Source of the DNA: Lysobacterales bacterium PRO7
GTDB lineage: Bacteria; Pseudomonadota; Gammaproteobacteria; Xanthomonadales; Rhodanobacteraceae
Length of the DNA stretch: 64,000 nt
NCBI GenBank assembly: GCA_021404785.1
Contig: QWHH01000013.1
Location: 1 to 64,000, forward strand
Direction: 5' to 3'
The translations under genes were made by a program, and so were the position numbers. Positions 1-8,394 of the stretch are shown here, piece after piece; position 1 is the first letter of the stretch, and each line of letters starts with the position of its first letter. Under the pieces are notes generated by a model. The model ran no database searches, was not told where the DNA came from, and saw nothing but the letters and a program-made list of their open reading frames with translations.

Positions 1-53
1 CCGCGCCGATGGTAGTGTGGCTTAAGCCATGTGAGAGTAGGTCATTGCTGAGC
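1..53 (+). rRNA. rrf: 5S ribosomal RNA, 3' part
   Basis: The first ~50 bases match the conserved 3' half of bacterial 5S rRNA: the block CGATGGTAGTGTGG followed by a short loop and CATGTGAGAGTAGGTCA, the usual loop E/helix IV and closing-helix sequences. The 5' part and the rest of the rRNA operon lie outside the window. The exact 3' end is estimated. A strong hairpin terminator follows directly. Confidence 0.88.
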
Positions 54-62
54 ACTTTACCC

Positions 63-97
63 AACCCCCTGGTCGCAAGATCAGGGGGTTTTTGTTT
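63..97 (+). terminator. Rho-independent terminator of the rRNA operon
   Basis: AACCCCCTG and CAGGGGGTT form a perfect stem around a short loop and are followed by a T run. It lies directly after the 5S gene, where an rRNA operon should end. Confidence 0.92.
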
Positions 98-144
98 GCC
101 TCGCCGCCGGGATACACTTCATTCCGACTGCCGTGGAGCACGTC

Positions 145-1194
145 ATGACGATCGAAGCCACCGAGCTCGCCAAGTTCTATCCGCTCGACAAGCTGTTGCC
201 GGAAAATCTTGAGCAGCTCGCACGCGAAGCCGAAAGCGTCGAGGTTGCCAAGGGCGCGGTGCTGTTCAAGGCTGGCGATACCGACGATCAGACGATCTTC
301 GTGCGCGCCGGGCGTGTGCGTGGTGACTATCCCGACGGCAAACAGAAGGAAATTGACGCCAGTACACTGCAAGGCCGATACGCACTCGGCGACTTGCAGC
401 CGCGCCGCTTCACCGCGACGGTGACCTCGCGCAGCGCGACTCTGGTCAGACTCGACCGGCGCTACATGGAAAAGGTGCAGACATGGGATCAGCTTTCCCG
501 TAGCGAGAATTTTCGCCACGTGGATCCGAGTCCCGATGCGAATCGCTGGGTGTTTCGTCTGCTGCAGTCGCGTGCCTTGCACAAGCTGCCGACCGGTAAC
601 ATCGAGCGAATGTTCAGGCGTTTCGAGGAGATTGCGGTAAAAGCCGGCGATGTCATCATCCATGAAGGCGAGGTGGCTGATTATTTCTATGCGATCAAGG
701 ATGGCACAGCTTCAGTCTCCAAAAGTCTGGAGACGGGCGACGCAATTGTCGCCTATCTCGTGCGTGGTGATACTTTCGGAGAAGACGCTTTGCTCGCCAA
801 CACCGTGCGCAATGCCACCGTCACGATGATCAAGGACGGCAGACTGATGCGATTGGCGAAAAAATCATTCGATGAGGTACTCAAGCCGCCCGTCGTCGAA
901 TGGTTGACGCCGGGCATGGCCTCGATCATGGCACGTCAGGGCGCTGTAGTGCTTGACGTGCGCATGCCGGATGAGCATGCCGAACGTGCGATCAAAGGTG
1001 CGATCAACACACCGCTGTATACGCTGCGCGAAAGCATGACTGATTTCGACAAGTCGAAGAAATATATCGTGTACTGCAACACCGGCGAACGCAGTGCGGC
1101 GGCAGCCTTCATCCTGAGCAAACTCGGCTTCCAGGTATTCGCCCTGCATGGCGGGCTGTCGGGCATGATTAAGCAGATGGAAAAACAGGCGTAA
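145..1194 (+). CDS. Double cyclic-nucleotide-binding domain protein with C-terminal rhodanese domain
   Basis: A soluble protein of about 349 residues. Residues ~10-120 form a first, diverged cNMP-binding-like domain. Residues ~155-265 form a second one with an intact phosphate-binding cassette (FGEDALLANTVRNAT, carrying the conserved Glu and Arg). Residues ~265-349 are a rhodanese domain whose active-site loop CNTGERS keeps the catalytic Cys. The likely role is sensing a cyclic nucleotide and coupling it to sulfur transfer or thiol chemistry; this is inference, as neither ligand nor substrate can be read. The ATG at 145 is chosen because GGAG lies 6 bases upstream; a GTG at 133 would add four residues. 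It stands alone, just after the rRNA terminator and convergent with rpiA. Confidence 0.88.
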   Translation: MTIEATELAKFYPLDKLLPENLEQLAREAESVEVAKGAVLFKAGDTDDQTIFVRAGRVRGDYPDGKQKEIDASTLQGRYALGDLQPRRFTATVTSRSATLVRLDRRYMEKVQTWDQLSRSENFRHVDPSPDANRWVFRLLQSRALHKLPTGNIERMFRRFEEIAVKAGDVIIHEGEVADYFYAIKDGTASVSKSLETGDAIVAYLVRGDTFGEDALLANTVRNATVTMIKDGRLMRLAKKSFDEVLKPPVVEWLTPGMASIMARQGAVVLDVRMPDEHAERAIKGAINTPLYTLRESMTDFDKSKKYIVYCNTGERSAAAAFILSKLGFQVFALHGGLSGMIKQMEKQA

Positions 1195-1197
1195 TTG

Positions 1198-1848
1198 CTA
1201 AGCCATCAGCGCGTCGCCGATCAGCACGATATCGGCCGGACGCTTGGCGAACAGTCCGACGCAGACCACGCCGGTGATCTGGTTGAGATCAGCTTCCAGC
1301 GCGACCGGATCTTCAATGCGCCAACCGTGCACGTCGAGGATGATGTTGCCGTTGTCGGTGACGAAACCGTCGCGCCAGACCGGATTGCCGCCGCGCCGGA
1401 CGATTTCACGGGCGGCGTGGCCGCGCGCCATCGGAATCACCTCGATGGGCAGCGGGAATTTGCCGAGCGCGTCGACGCGCTTGGCCGCATCGATCATGCA
1501 TACGAAGGTTTTCGAAGTGGCCGCGATGATCTTTTCTCGCGTCAGAGCGCCACCGCCGCCCTTGATCAGGCGCTTGTGCGCGTCGCACTCGTCCGCGCCG
1601 TCGATGTAAAGCGCCAATGTGCCAACACTGTTGAGATCGACGACGCGAATGCCGTGCTGTTTCAGACGCGCGGTGCTTTGCTCCGAACTTGATACGGCTG
1701 CTTCGATCAAACCACGCCGGGCGCCGAGCGCGTCGATGAAGTACGCGACAGTCGAGCCGGTACCAACGCCGATGATGCTGCCTTGTTCGACGTAGCCGAT
1801 GGCACGTTCGGCGGCCAGTTTCTTCTGCGCTTCGCGCTTGTCCGACAT
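1198..1848 (-). CDS. rpiA: Ribose-5-phosphate isomerase A
   Basis: Interconverts ribose 5-phosphate and ribulose 5-phosphate in the non-oxidative pentose phosphate pathway. The ~216-residue protein has the family signatures: [12 protein letters not shown] near the N-terminus, the SSEQST phosphate-binding loop, the catalytic-region DGADECD, and [12 protein letters not shown]. Its length matches E. coli RpiA (219). The start is the ATG at 1848, which shares bases with the TAA stop of the upstream EVE gene, so the two are translationally coupled. An in-frame start at 1875 would intrude into that gene and is less likely. Confidence 0.96.
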   Translation of the reverse strand: MSDKREAQKKLAAERAIGYVEQGSIIGVGTGSTVAYFIDALGARRGLIEAAVSSSEQSTARLKQHGIRVVDLNSVGTLALYIDGADECDAHKRLIKGGGGALTREKIIAATSKTFVCMIDAAKRVDALGKFPLPIEVIPMARGHAAREIVRRGGNPVWRDGFVTDNGNIILDVHGWRIEDPVALEADLNQITGVVCVGLFAKRPADIVLIGDALMA

Positions 1849-2297
1849 TATTCCAGCCCCAGGATGTAATCCCACTGTGCTGTCGTCACCGGCAACACGG
1901 ACAGTCGGTTGCCGGGGCGAATCAGCGCAAACCCCAGCAATTCCCTGCGATTCTTGAGTTCGGTCAGTGCGATAACGCGCTTGAGCTTGCGCTTGAATTT
2001 CACGTCGACCAGCGACCAGCGCGGTGCGGCGTGCGTGGCTTTCGCGTCGAAATAATCGCTACGCGGATCAAATTGGGTCGGATCCGGATACGCCGCCGTC
2101 GCGACCGTGGCGATGCCGACGACACCGGGCTCGGCGCAACTGGAATGATAGAACAGCACGCCATCGCCCTTGCACATCTCGCGCAGGTAATTGCGCGCCT
2201 GATAGTTGCGCACTCCGCTCCACGGCTCGGATTTCTTCTTTGCCAAGTCGTCGATGGAAAACTCGTCCGGCTCGGATTTCATCAGCCAATGATTCAT
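1848..2297 (-). CDS. EVE domain-containing protein
   Basis: A protein of about 149 residues that is essentially one EVE domain (PUA-like fold, thymocyte nuclear protein 1/YTH-related). The recognisable start is [15 protein letters not shown], followed by [16 protein letters not shown] and [14 protein letters not shown] domains are known to bind modified bases in RNA or DNA; the ligand here is unknown. The ATG at 2297 is preferred because the family begins right there; the open frame extends to 2363 without homology. It overlaps the end of fau by 4 bases (ATGA) and the start of rpiA, so fau-EVE-rpiA form a compact operon, a common arrangement in proteobacteria. Confidence 0.92.
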   Translation of the reverse strand: MNHWLMKSEPDEFSIDDLAKKKSEPWSGVRNYQARNYLREMCKGDGVLFYHSSCAEPGVVGIATVATAAYPDPTQFDPRSDYFDAKATHAAPRWSLVDVKFKRKLKRVIALTELKNRRELLGFALIRPGNRLSVLPVTTAQWDYILGLE

Positions 2298-2914
2298 TCG
2301 GTCGATTCCGTGCAGTCGATCAGTTCGCGATCCGTTGCGATGAAATCCATGCGGATGTCCCAAGGCTTCGGTACGAGTGCCGCGACTTCCTGGAAATGGT
2401 AACCGATGCCGACCAATACCGGACGTGCAGGCCGTGGCGCGTCGTGAAGGAATGCGAAACTGCGGTCGTACCAGCCGCCACCGCTGCCGAGACGGTTGCC
2501 ACTACGATCGAAGCCGACGAGCGGAACCAGCACGACATCCAAATCGCTCGCTGCGAATTGCCGATCCGGCGCAGCGTCGGGTTCGGGAATGCCAAAGCGA
2601 TTGGTTGCCAGCGTCGCACCCGGCTGCCACGGCGCAAAACACAGTGTGTCATCACCCGACAGCACTGGCAGGCAATACGTCTGTCCACGCGAGCGCAGGC
2701 TGGCAAAGGCGGCAAGCAGCGGCATCTCGCCGCGCACCGCCCAATAGCCGGCAATGCGCGTATCGACGAGGAATTCCGGAAGTTGTTCGAGCGTTGCGGC
2801 CAATGCCGTGGCGGCTGCGACGCGTTCACTGGCGCTCAATTGTGCGCGCCGCGCACGCAGGTGGTTGCGCAATTGACCACGGTCGGTGTCGCGATTCACG
2901 CGCGGCTGCCGCAC
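2294..2914 (-). CDS. fau: 5-formyltetrahydrofolate cyclo-ligase
   Basis: Converts 5-formyltetrahydrofolate to 5,10-methenyltetrahydrofolate with ATP, recycling a one-carbon folate store. The C-terminal signature GSGGGWYDRSFAFL is the family's nucleotide/folate loop, and VLVPLVGFDRSGNRLG and PKPWDIRMDFI are also typical. The start is uncertain. Family similarity begins around RGQLRNHLRARRAQLS, and GTG codons at 2914 or 2899 are possible; the ATG at 2950 would lie inside the 6S RNA gene. The neighbourhood zapA-6S RNA-fau is the classic gammaproteobacterial order, in which fau is often read through from the 6S transcript. Confidence 0.92.
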   Translation of the reverse strand: MRQPRVNRDTDRGQLRNHLRARRAQLSASERVAAATALAATLEQLPEFLVDTRIAGYWAVRGEMPLLAAFASLRSRGQTYCLPVLSGDDTLCFAPWQPGATLATNRFGIPEPDAAPDRQFAASDLDVVLVPLVGFDRSGNRLGSGGGWYDRSFAFLHDAPRPARPVLVGIGYHFQEVAALVPKPWDIRMDFIATDRELIDCTESTE

Positions 2915-2929
2915 GGAAAAAAGAGCGCG

Positions 2930-3109
2930 CCCTCCGCGATGCCGTTGCACACCGAACGACCTTGATCCCTAGGATCAGGTGGGATGGCTCGCCGGTCGTC
3001 AGGCTTTCCGCTCATGGCGGACATGCACACGGACTCGAACACTGCCACCCCGGGGTCGTATATAGGAACAAGGCAATATGGTTTGATGCGCTCTCGCACA
3101 CCGCAGGGG
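2930..3109 (-). ncRNA. ssrS: 6S RNA (RNA polymerase regulator)
   Basis: 6S RNA mimics an open promoter and sequesters sigma70 RNA polymerase in stationary phase. Three things support it. It lies exactly between zapA and fau, the conserved ssrS location. Read on the minus strand, the 3' half holds AAGCC followed by CACCTGATCC-TAGGGATCAAGG, closely matching the E. coli 6S segment CACCTTGAACC-AAGGGTTCAAGG. The ends can pair: CCCTGCGGTG near 3107 with CATCGCGGAGGG near 2930-2941, leaving a GG bulge. The resulting ~180 nt matches the usual size. A T-rich run follows the 3' end. End positions are estimates. Confidence 0.85.
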
Positions 3110-3117
3110 ACGCAGAG

Positions 3118-3420
3118 TCATTTTACCGAGGTTGCGAGCACGCCATCAAGCTTGGCGCGCAGCATTTGCAGATGTTGTGCCAAGGTGCCATCGTTGGTGT
3201 CGCGGTTCTGGCGAAGCTGGATCAATTCGTGGGCGATGTTCAGCGCCGCCATGACCGCAATGCGATCGACGCCCGCCGCACGCGAGTGCTCGCGAATTTC
3301 GCGCATCTTGCCGTCGAGGTAACCGGCGGCGGCGATCAGGCCGGGCCGCTCTTCCGGAGTACAACCAATCAGAAATTCCCGATCCAGGATGCTGACAGCG
3401 ATAGGTCCCTCGGCACTCAA
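3118..3420 (-). CDS. zapA: Cell division protein ZapA
   Basis: A 100-residue FtsZ-ring-associated protein that bundles FtsZ filaments at mid-cell. The N-terminal VSILDREFLIGCTPEERPGL strand-helix region, then AAGYLDGKMREIRE and a long C-terminal helix (RIAVMAALNIAHELIQL...) match the ZapA family in order and length. It overlaps by 4 bases the small coiled-coil gene upstream and is followed by 6S RNA, the conserved order in gammaproteobacteria. Confidence 0.95.
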   Translation of the reverse strand: MSAEGPIAVSILDREFLIGCTPEERPGLIAAAGYLDGKMREIREHSRAAGVDRIAVMAALNIAHELIQLRQNRDTNDGTLAQHLQMLRAKLDGVLATSVK

Positions 3421-3641
3421 GCGTTGTTCTCCAGCGAGCGCAGGCGCGCGATCATCGCTTCGACCCGGGTGCGCGCTTGTTCATTCTTGGCAAGCAGGTT
3501 GGAGCGTTCGGCGGCGAGTTGATCCTGACTGAGGCGCAGGCTGCGGTTTTCTTCGGCCAGCCGCCGACATAGTTCGAGCAGGCGATCGATGCGCCCGCTG
3601 ACCTCATGCAATTCATTCAGGGCCGGATTGGCATGTGACAT
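3417..3641 (-). CDS. Small coiled-coil protein of the TIGR02449 type, ZapB-like
   Basis: A 74-residue protein that is almost entirely heptad-patterned (LLELCRRLAEENRSLRLSQDQL...LLAKNEQARTRVEAMIARLRSLE). Such small proteins sit directly before zapA in many gammaproteobacteria and are annotated as TIGR02449. The resemblance to ZapB in size and coiled-coil character suggests a divisome link, but that is inference. Its stop overlaps the zapA start (ATGA), so both should be translated from one mRNA. Confidence 0.85.
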   Translation of the reverse strand: MSHANPALNELHEVSGRIDRLLELCRRLAEENRSLRLSQDQLAAERSNLLAKNEQARTRVEAMIARLRSLENNA

Positions 3642-3675
3642 GGCGTGGGCACTATAGGTTGGCGCGGGCAGGCGG

Positions 3676-6600
3676 TCAACGCACCGTCAGCCGCGAGCGC
3701 GCCGGCGGCCGGCTGCGCTCGAATTCGAGGATGAAGGTGAAGCACGAAGCCGCGTCCAGTGGCACCGAAAGCCAATGCCCCTGAATTTCGTCGCAACCTT
3801 GCTCGTGCAGGTATTCGAGCTGTTCCAGCGTTTCCACGCCTTCGGCCACCACGTCAAGCCCCAGCGAATGCGCGATCGTGATGATGGTCTTGGTAATCGC
3901 CTCGTCGTCGGGATCGGTGGTGATGTCGCCGACGAAACTGCGGTCGATCTTCAGGCGATCGATGGGCAGGCGCTTGAGGTAACTGAGCGAGGAATAGCCC
4001 GTGCCGAAATCGTCGATCGCGATCGCAACACCGACGGCATGCAGGCGATCGAGCGTATGGATGGCGCGCTCCGGGTTGGCCATCAGCACGCTCTCGGTCA
4101 ACTCCAGTTCCAGCCGCTCCGGTTCAAGTTGTGCTTCGGCGAGGATTTCGCAAAGCCGCTGGGTGAGTTCGTCGCGCAGCAATTGCAGGGCGGACAGGTT
4201 GACCGACATGGTGATGCCGGACAGCCCACGGTCCTGCCAGTCGCGCAATTGCAGGCAGGCGCGATACAGCACGAATTCGCCGATGCGCTCGATCAGGCCA
4301 GCCTCTTCGGCGAGCGGGATGAACACGCTCGGTGGCACCGAGCCGAATTCCGGGCTGTTCCAGCGCAGCAACGCTTCGGTGCCGGTGATGCGGCCTTCGT
4401 CGAGGGCGAGCATCGGCTGGTACACGAGGCTCAATTCACCGCGTTCCAGCGCCAGGCGCAGGCCGCCGAGCATGCTCGCGCGCTGGCGCGTGATCGCGTC
4501 CATTTCCGGCGTGTACACCTGGTACATGTTGCGACCCTGTTCCTTGGCCTGGTACATCGCCGTGTCGGCGAACTTGAGCAGGTCCGTCGGCACCTGGGCA
4601 TGATCCGGATACATGCTGATTCCGATCGAGGGCGAAACCACGACTTCCTGGCCGCTGTCCAGGACCAGCGGAGTCGTGAACAGGTCGAGCATGTCGTTGG
4701 CAACACGCTGCACCTGATCGATGTGCTGCACGTCCTCGAGCACAATGGTGAATTCATCACCGCCCAGGCGCGCCACCGTGGCCGATTCGTTGACCTTTGC
4801 ACACAGGCGCTCGCCGACCGCCTTGAGCACGCGATCGCCGGCGGCATGGCCCATCGAGTCGTTGACGTGCTTGAAGCGATCCAGGTCGAGGAACAGCACG
4901 GCGACCTTGCGTGACGTGCGCCGCGCGCGGATCACCGCATGGGCGAGGCGCTCGCCGAGCAGGGTGCGGTTCGGCAGGCCGGTCAAGGTGTCGTAATTGG
5001 CCAGATAGCGCAATTCCTGTTCGGCACGCTTGCGATCGGTGATGTCGTTCATGACGCCGACATAGTTGGTGACCTGTCCGGATTCGTCGCGGACCTGGCT
5101 CAGTTCAAGCCATGCCAGGAAATCTTCGCCATCGCGACGGCGCTGCCACAATTCACCGCGCCAATGGCCGTTGCGCTTGAATGCCTCGCGCATCGAACGA
5201 TAGATTTCCGCCGGGTATTTGGCGCTGTTGAGCATGTGCGCCGGCTGGCCAAGGCATTCGGCTTCGGTATAGCCGGTCATGCGCGTGAACGCACGGTTGA
5301 GCGAGATGAAACGGAAGTCCAGGTCGGTTACCGTCACCGCCTCGTTCATGCTGTCGATCACTTCGCCCGCGATGCGGCGTTCAAGCGCAGCGCTGCGCGC
5401 ATCGGTGATGTTATGGGCCGTGCCGCATATGCGCAGGGCGCGGCCATTGGCATCGCGGTCTACCACCTTGCCGCGCGACAGCACCCAGGTCCAGTCGCCC
5501 TGCGCGTTGCGGACACGGTGCTCGGACTCGAAATGTTCGGTACGTCCGGCCATGTGGTCGTACAAGCGCTTCTCCACCTGCGGCAAATCATCCGGATGCA
5601 CCGCCTGTTGCTTCCAGTCGTTCTGGGGCAACGATTCCTCATGTTGTCCTCCCAGCAACTGGTCGTCGCCAATCCGGTACATCTGCCCGCGATTCACGTC
5701 CCAGTCCCAGAATTCATCACCCGAACCCCACAGCGCAAGGCGCAGGCGATCCTCGCGCTCGCGCAACTCGCGGGCGTGGCGCGCTTCGCGCTTGCGCCGC
5801 AGGCGGTACGCGACCCACAGTCCGAACAGCGCGGCGGCGGCCAGCGCGAGATACAGGGTCTTCATCGCCTGCGTCGCCCACCACGGTGGCAGCACGCGCA
5901 GATTCAGGCTGGCCGGGTTCGGGTTCCAGACGCCGTCGGCGTTCGCGGCACGCACCCGAAACGTATAATCACCCGCCGGCAAATGCGGGTAAACCGCCGC
6001 ATGGCGCGTACCCGCATCGATCCATGCCGGGTCGAATCCATCGAGCTGGTAGGCAAAACGATTACGCGGCGGTTCCTGGAAATCCAGGGCGGCGAACTCG
6101 AAGCGCACGACGCGCTCGCCCTGCTGCATGGTCACCCCGGATGCTGCGGGCGCAAGATCGGGTGCATTGTTGTCTCCGAGCCGCACCGAAGTAATTACCA
6201 CGGGCGGTTCGTAAAGGCTGTGCGCGATCGTCCGGGGATTGAAGATATTGACGCCATGAACGCCGCCGAACGCCAGTTCCCCGTTCGGGCGTATTGCGGC
6301 AGAACCGCCGTTGTACTCGCGCCCCTGCAAGCCATCGCGTTTGGTGAAGAACATGAACGCGCCCATCTTGGGCAGGTGCACTCCAATGCCGCGATCCGTG
6401 CTCATCCAGATTTCGTGATCGGAATCTTCGAGGATGCCCAAGATTGCCAGACCTGCGGTGTCGCCGCGCACGGCGACATGTTCAAAACGGATATCGCCAC
6501 CGGCGCGGGTGTCGACCTTGTCCAGGCCATTTTGCGTACCGACCCACAGCGTTCCGTCGCTGGCGTGCAGGAAACTGCGCACCATGTTGTCCGACAGCGA

Positions 6601-8265
6601 AGCCGAATCGCCGCTACTGTGTCGAAAACTTTGCATGCTGCCAGTGGCCGGGTCGAACACGGACACGCCGTCCGTGGTTCCGATCCATACGCGCTGCTGC
6701 GAATCCGTGGCGAGCGCGAGCACGATGTCGCCGGCCAGGCTGCCCGGATCGTTGCTGCGGTGTCGAAAGGTCACCCAGCGTTCCGGCGCGCCGGTTCTGG
6801 CAGGTTGCCAGCGCACCAGCCCATCGGCGTACATGCCAAACCAGATATCGCCGTTCGCGGCCGTCATGATCGCGCGTACCGGATGGCCGAGCAGGGAATT
6901 GCCCGCATTGCCGTTCAAGGCAATCGGCGTGGCCGTGCGTTTGCGTGGATCGAAATGGAACGCGCCACGGCTGGTGCCAACCCAAAGGCTGCCATCCGTG
7001 GCGGGCGCCAGGGCGAAGATGACCGCGGTCGGATACATGGAATCCGTGGGTGCGGAAACGGGTGACGCAAACAGGCCGTCGAAATACTCGTAGGTGTCGA
7101 GGGTGGGATCGTAGCGCTTGAGGCCATCGCCGCCCGTTCCCAGCCACAGGCGGCCGTCGGCGTCCGTGGCGATTGCGCGGATGTTGTTGCCGGTCTGGTC
7201 ACGATTCGGCGCCAGATCGGCCGCAAACCGGAATGTGGCGCCTTCGGGGATTACGGTGGAGACGCCATTGATCATGCCGCCGACCCACATCAACCCCGAT
7301 CGATCCACGAGCAAGCTGTTGACGTAGTCGTCCGGCAACGACCCCGGCATGCTGGGATCGTGGCGCAAGGTTTCGACGGTTGCGCTGACCGGATCGTAGA
7401 TGACAACGCCCTTGCCGAAGGTCGATAGCCACAGGCGGCCACGGCGATCACGCGCCATGGCGCGCACCTGCACCGTGCCGATATCCGCACTGGGCCACAG
7501 CCGTTGCGCGGTGCCACTGACCGGGTCGATGCGGAACAGGCCGCCGCTGCCTGCGGCGAAGACACTGCCATCCGTTTCGACCCGTACGCTCGATGCATGC
7601 GGCAGGACCGTGTTGGCAATGGGTGATGCCACGGTTGATTTCGGCGCAAATCGCAGCAAGCCGGCGGTTGTCGCCGCCCAGACCGTGCCGTCGCTGCCGA
7701 TCGCGAACTCGGACACGCCTGGCGCCGGGGCGCTGGCCGGCAGGTGAAATACCTCACGGCGGTTGCCGCTGACCGGATCCATCAATTCGATGCCGGCGCT
7801 GGTTCCCACCCACAGGCCGCGCGCGGAATCGAACTTGAGCGCGCCGATTGAATCGCGCGGGGACGCATCCGTGGCGCTGATCCGCGAGCGCGCCTCGATA
7901 CGCAGCGAGGAAGCAGCCAATGCCGCCAGACCGCGGTTCATCCCGCCAATCCACAGCCGTCCCTGGGCATCTTGCGTGATCGCGGTGATGAAGCTGTCGG
8001 GCAGCGACTCGGGGTCATCCGGCAGGTGACGGAACAACTTGTAATTGTAGCCGTCGTAGCGCTGCAGACCGGATTGCGTGCCGAGCCACAGGTATCCGGA
8101 CTGATCCTGGAACAGGGCCGTTACATCCTGCGACACCAGGCCGCGGTCGCCGCCAATTTCGTCGAAGTAATAGCGTCTTTCGCTGGCATGGCCTGCCGTG
8201 GCCAGCACAGTGGCGAAAAATACAAGCCACCAGCCGATGGCCCGCGGTCCCTTCGCTAACGGCAT
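3676..8265 (-). CDS. Membrane sensor with beta-propeller, Y_Y_Y, PAS, GGDEF and EAL domains
   Basis: A protein of about 1529 residues predicted to span the inner membrane and turn over cyclic di-GMP. Order: signal sequence (~1-27, ending near GHASE); periplasmic two-component-regulator propeller repeats (DQSGYLWLGTQSGLQRYDGYN and many W-(V/I/L)-G-T variants, ~35-690); Y_Y_Y domain (RFAYQLDGFDPAWIDAG, ~720-790); one membrane helix (~800-822); two PAS domains (~840-1080); GGDEF with intact motif RLGGDEF (~1168); EAL (TGTEALLRW ~1298, ELTES, DDFGTGYSSLSYLKRLPIDRLKIDRSF, AEGVET). Both catalytic domains look competent; the RxxD inhibitory site before GGDEF is absent (NESA instead). The ATG at 8265 is chosen because the signal peptide begins there; the open frame runs to 8340. 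Divergent from pepP. Confidence 0.92.
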   Translation of the reverse strand: MPLAKGPRAIGWWLVFFATVLATAGHASERRYYFDEIGGDRGLVSQDVTALFQDQSGYLWLGTQSGLQRYDGYNYKLFRHLPDDPESLPDSFITAITQDAQGRLWIGGMNRGLAALAASSLRIEARSRISATDASPRDSIGALKFDSARGLWVGTSAGIELMDPVSGNRREVFHLPASAPAPGVSEFAIGSDGTVWAATTAGLLRFAPKSTVASPIANTVLPHASSVRVETDGSVFAAGSGGLFRIDPVSGTAQRLWPSADIGTVQVRAMARDRRGRLWLSTFGKGVVIYDPVSATVETLRHDPSMPGSLPDDYVNSLLVDRSGLMWVGGMINGVSTVIPEGATFRFAADLAPNRDQTGNNIRAIATDADGRLWLGTGGDGLKRYDPTLDTYEYFDGLFASPVSAPTDSMYPTAVIFALAPATDGSLWVGTSRGAFHFDPRKRTATPIALNGNAGNSLLGHPVRAIMTAANGDIWFGMYADGLVRWQPARTGAPERWVTFRHRSNDPGSLAGDIVLALATDSQQRVWIGTTDGVSVFDPATGSMQSFRHSSGDSASLSDNMVRSFLHASDGTLWVGTQNGLDKVDTRAGGDIRFEHVAVRGDTAGLAILGILEDSDHEIWMSTDRGIGVHLPKMGAFMFFTKRDGLQGREYNGGSAAIRPNGELAFGGVHGVNIFNPRTIAHSLYEPPVVITSVRLGDNNAPDLAPAASGVTMQQGERVVRFEFAALDFQEPPRNRFAYQLDGFDPAWIDAGTRHAAVYPHLPAGDYTFRVRAANADGVWNPNPASLNLRVLPPWWATQAMKTLYLALAAAALFGLWVAYRLRRKREARHARELREREDRLRLALWGSGDEFWDWDVNRGQMYRIGDDQLLGGQHEESLPQNDWKQQAVHPDDLPQVEKRLYDHMAGRTEHFESEHRVRNAQGDWTWVLSRGKVVDRDANGRALRICGTAHNITDARSAALERRIAGEVIDSMNEAVTVTDLDFRFISLNRAFTRMTGYTEAECLGQPAHMLNSAKYPAEIYRSMREAFKRNGHWRGELWQRRRDGEDFLAWLELSQVRDESGQVTNYVGVMNDITDRKRAEQELRYLANYDTLTGLPNRTLLGERLAHAVIRARRTSRKVAVLFLDLDRFKHVNDSMGHAAGDRVLKAVGERLCAKVNESATVARLGGDEFTIVLEDVQHIDQVQRVANDMLDLFTTPLVLDSGQEVVVSPSIGISMYPDHAQVPTDLLKFADTAMYQAKEQGRNMYQVYTPEMDAITRQRASMLGGLRLALERGELSLVYQPMLALDEGRITGTEALLRWNSPEFGSVPPSVFIPLAEEAGLIERIGEFVLYRACLQLRDWQDRGLSGITMSVNLSALQLLRDELTQRLCEILAEAQLEPERLELELTESVLMANPERAIHTLDRLHAVGVAIAIDDFGTGYSSLSYLKRLPIDRLKIDRSFVGDITTDPDDEAITKTIITIAHSLGLDVVAEGVETLEQLEYLHEQGCDEIQGHWLSVPLDAASCFTFILEFERSRPPARSRLTVR

Positions 8266-8350
8266 AGACGGTACACTGGAAAGATACGGACATTCGGATG
8301 ATAGGGTTGTGGCAGCGCGCAGGCAACCGCCACTTGGCATGTGGCGCGCC

Positions 8351-8359
8351 TGCTAGAAT
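8351..8359 (+). promoter_or_regulatory. Possible extended -10 element for pepP
   Basis: TGCTAGAAT fits the extended -10 pattern (TG-n-TAnnnT) and lies 36 bases before the pepP start. No convincing -35 hexamer is seen at 17-18 bases. It sits in the short divergent region between the sensor gene and pepP. Confidence 0.4.
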
Positions 8360-8394
8360 GCGCCAGGCAACAATCGGGGTTGGACCGGAGCGTC

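Noticed and set aside
1195-1692. Plus-strand frame directly after the cNMP/rhodanese gene
   Set aside because: It is antisense to rpiA, which has all family motifs.
4939-7065. 708-codon open frame on the plus strand
   Set aside because: It is antisense to the sensor gene, whose propeller and PAS domains are unmistakable; the plus-strand translation is Arg/Ala/His-rich with no family pattern, as expected for a GC-rich shadow.
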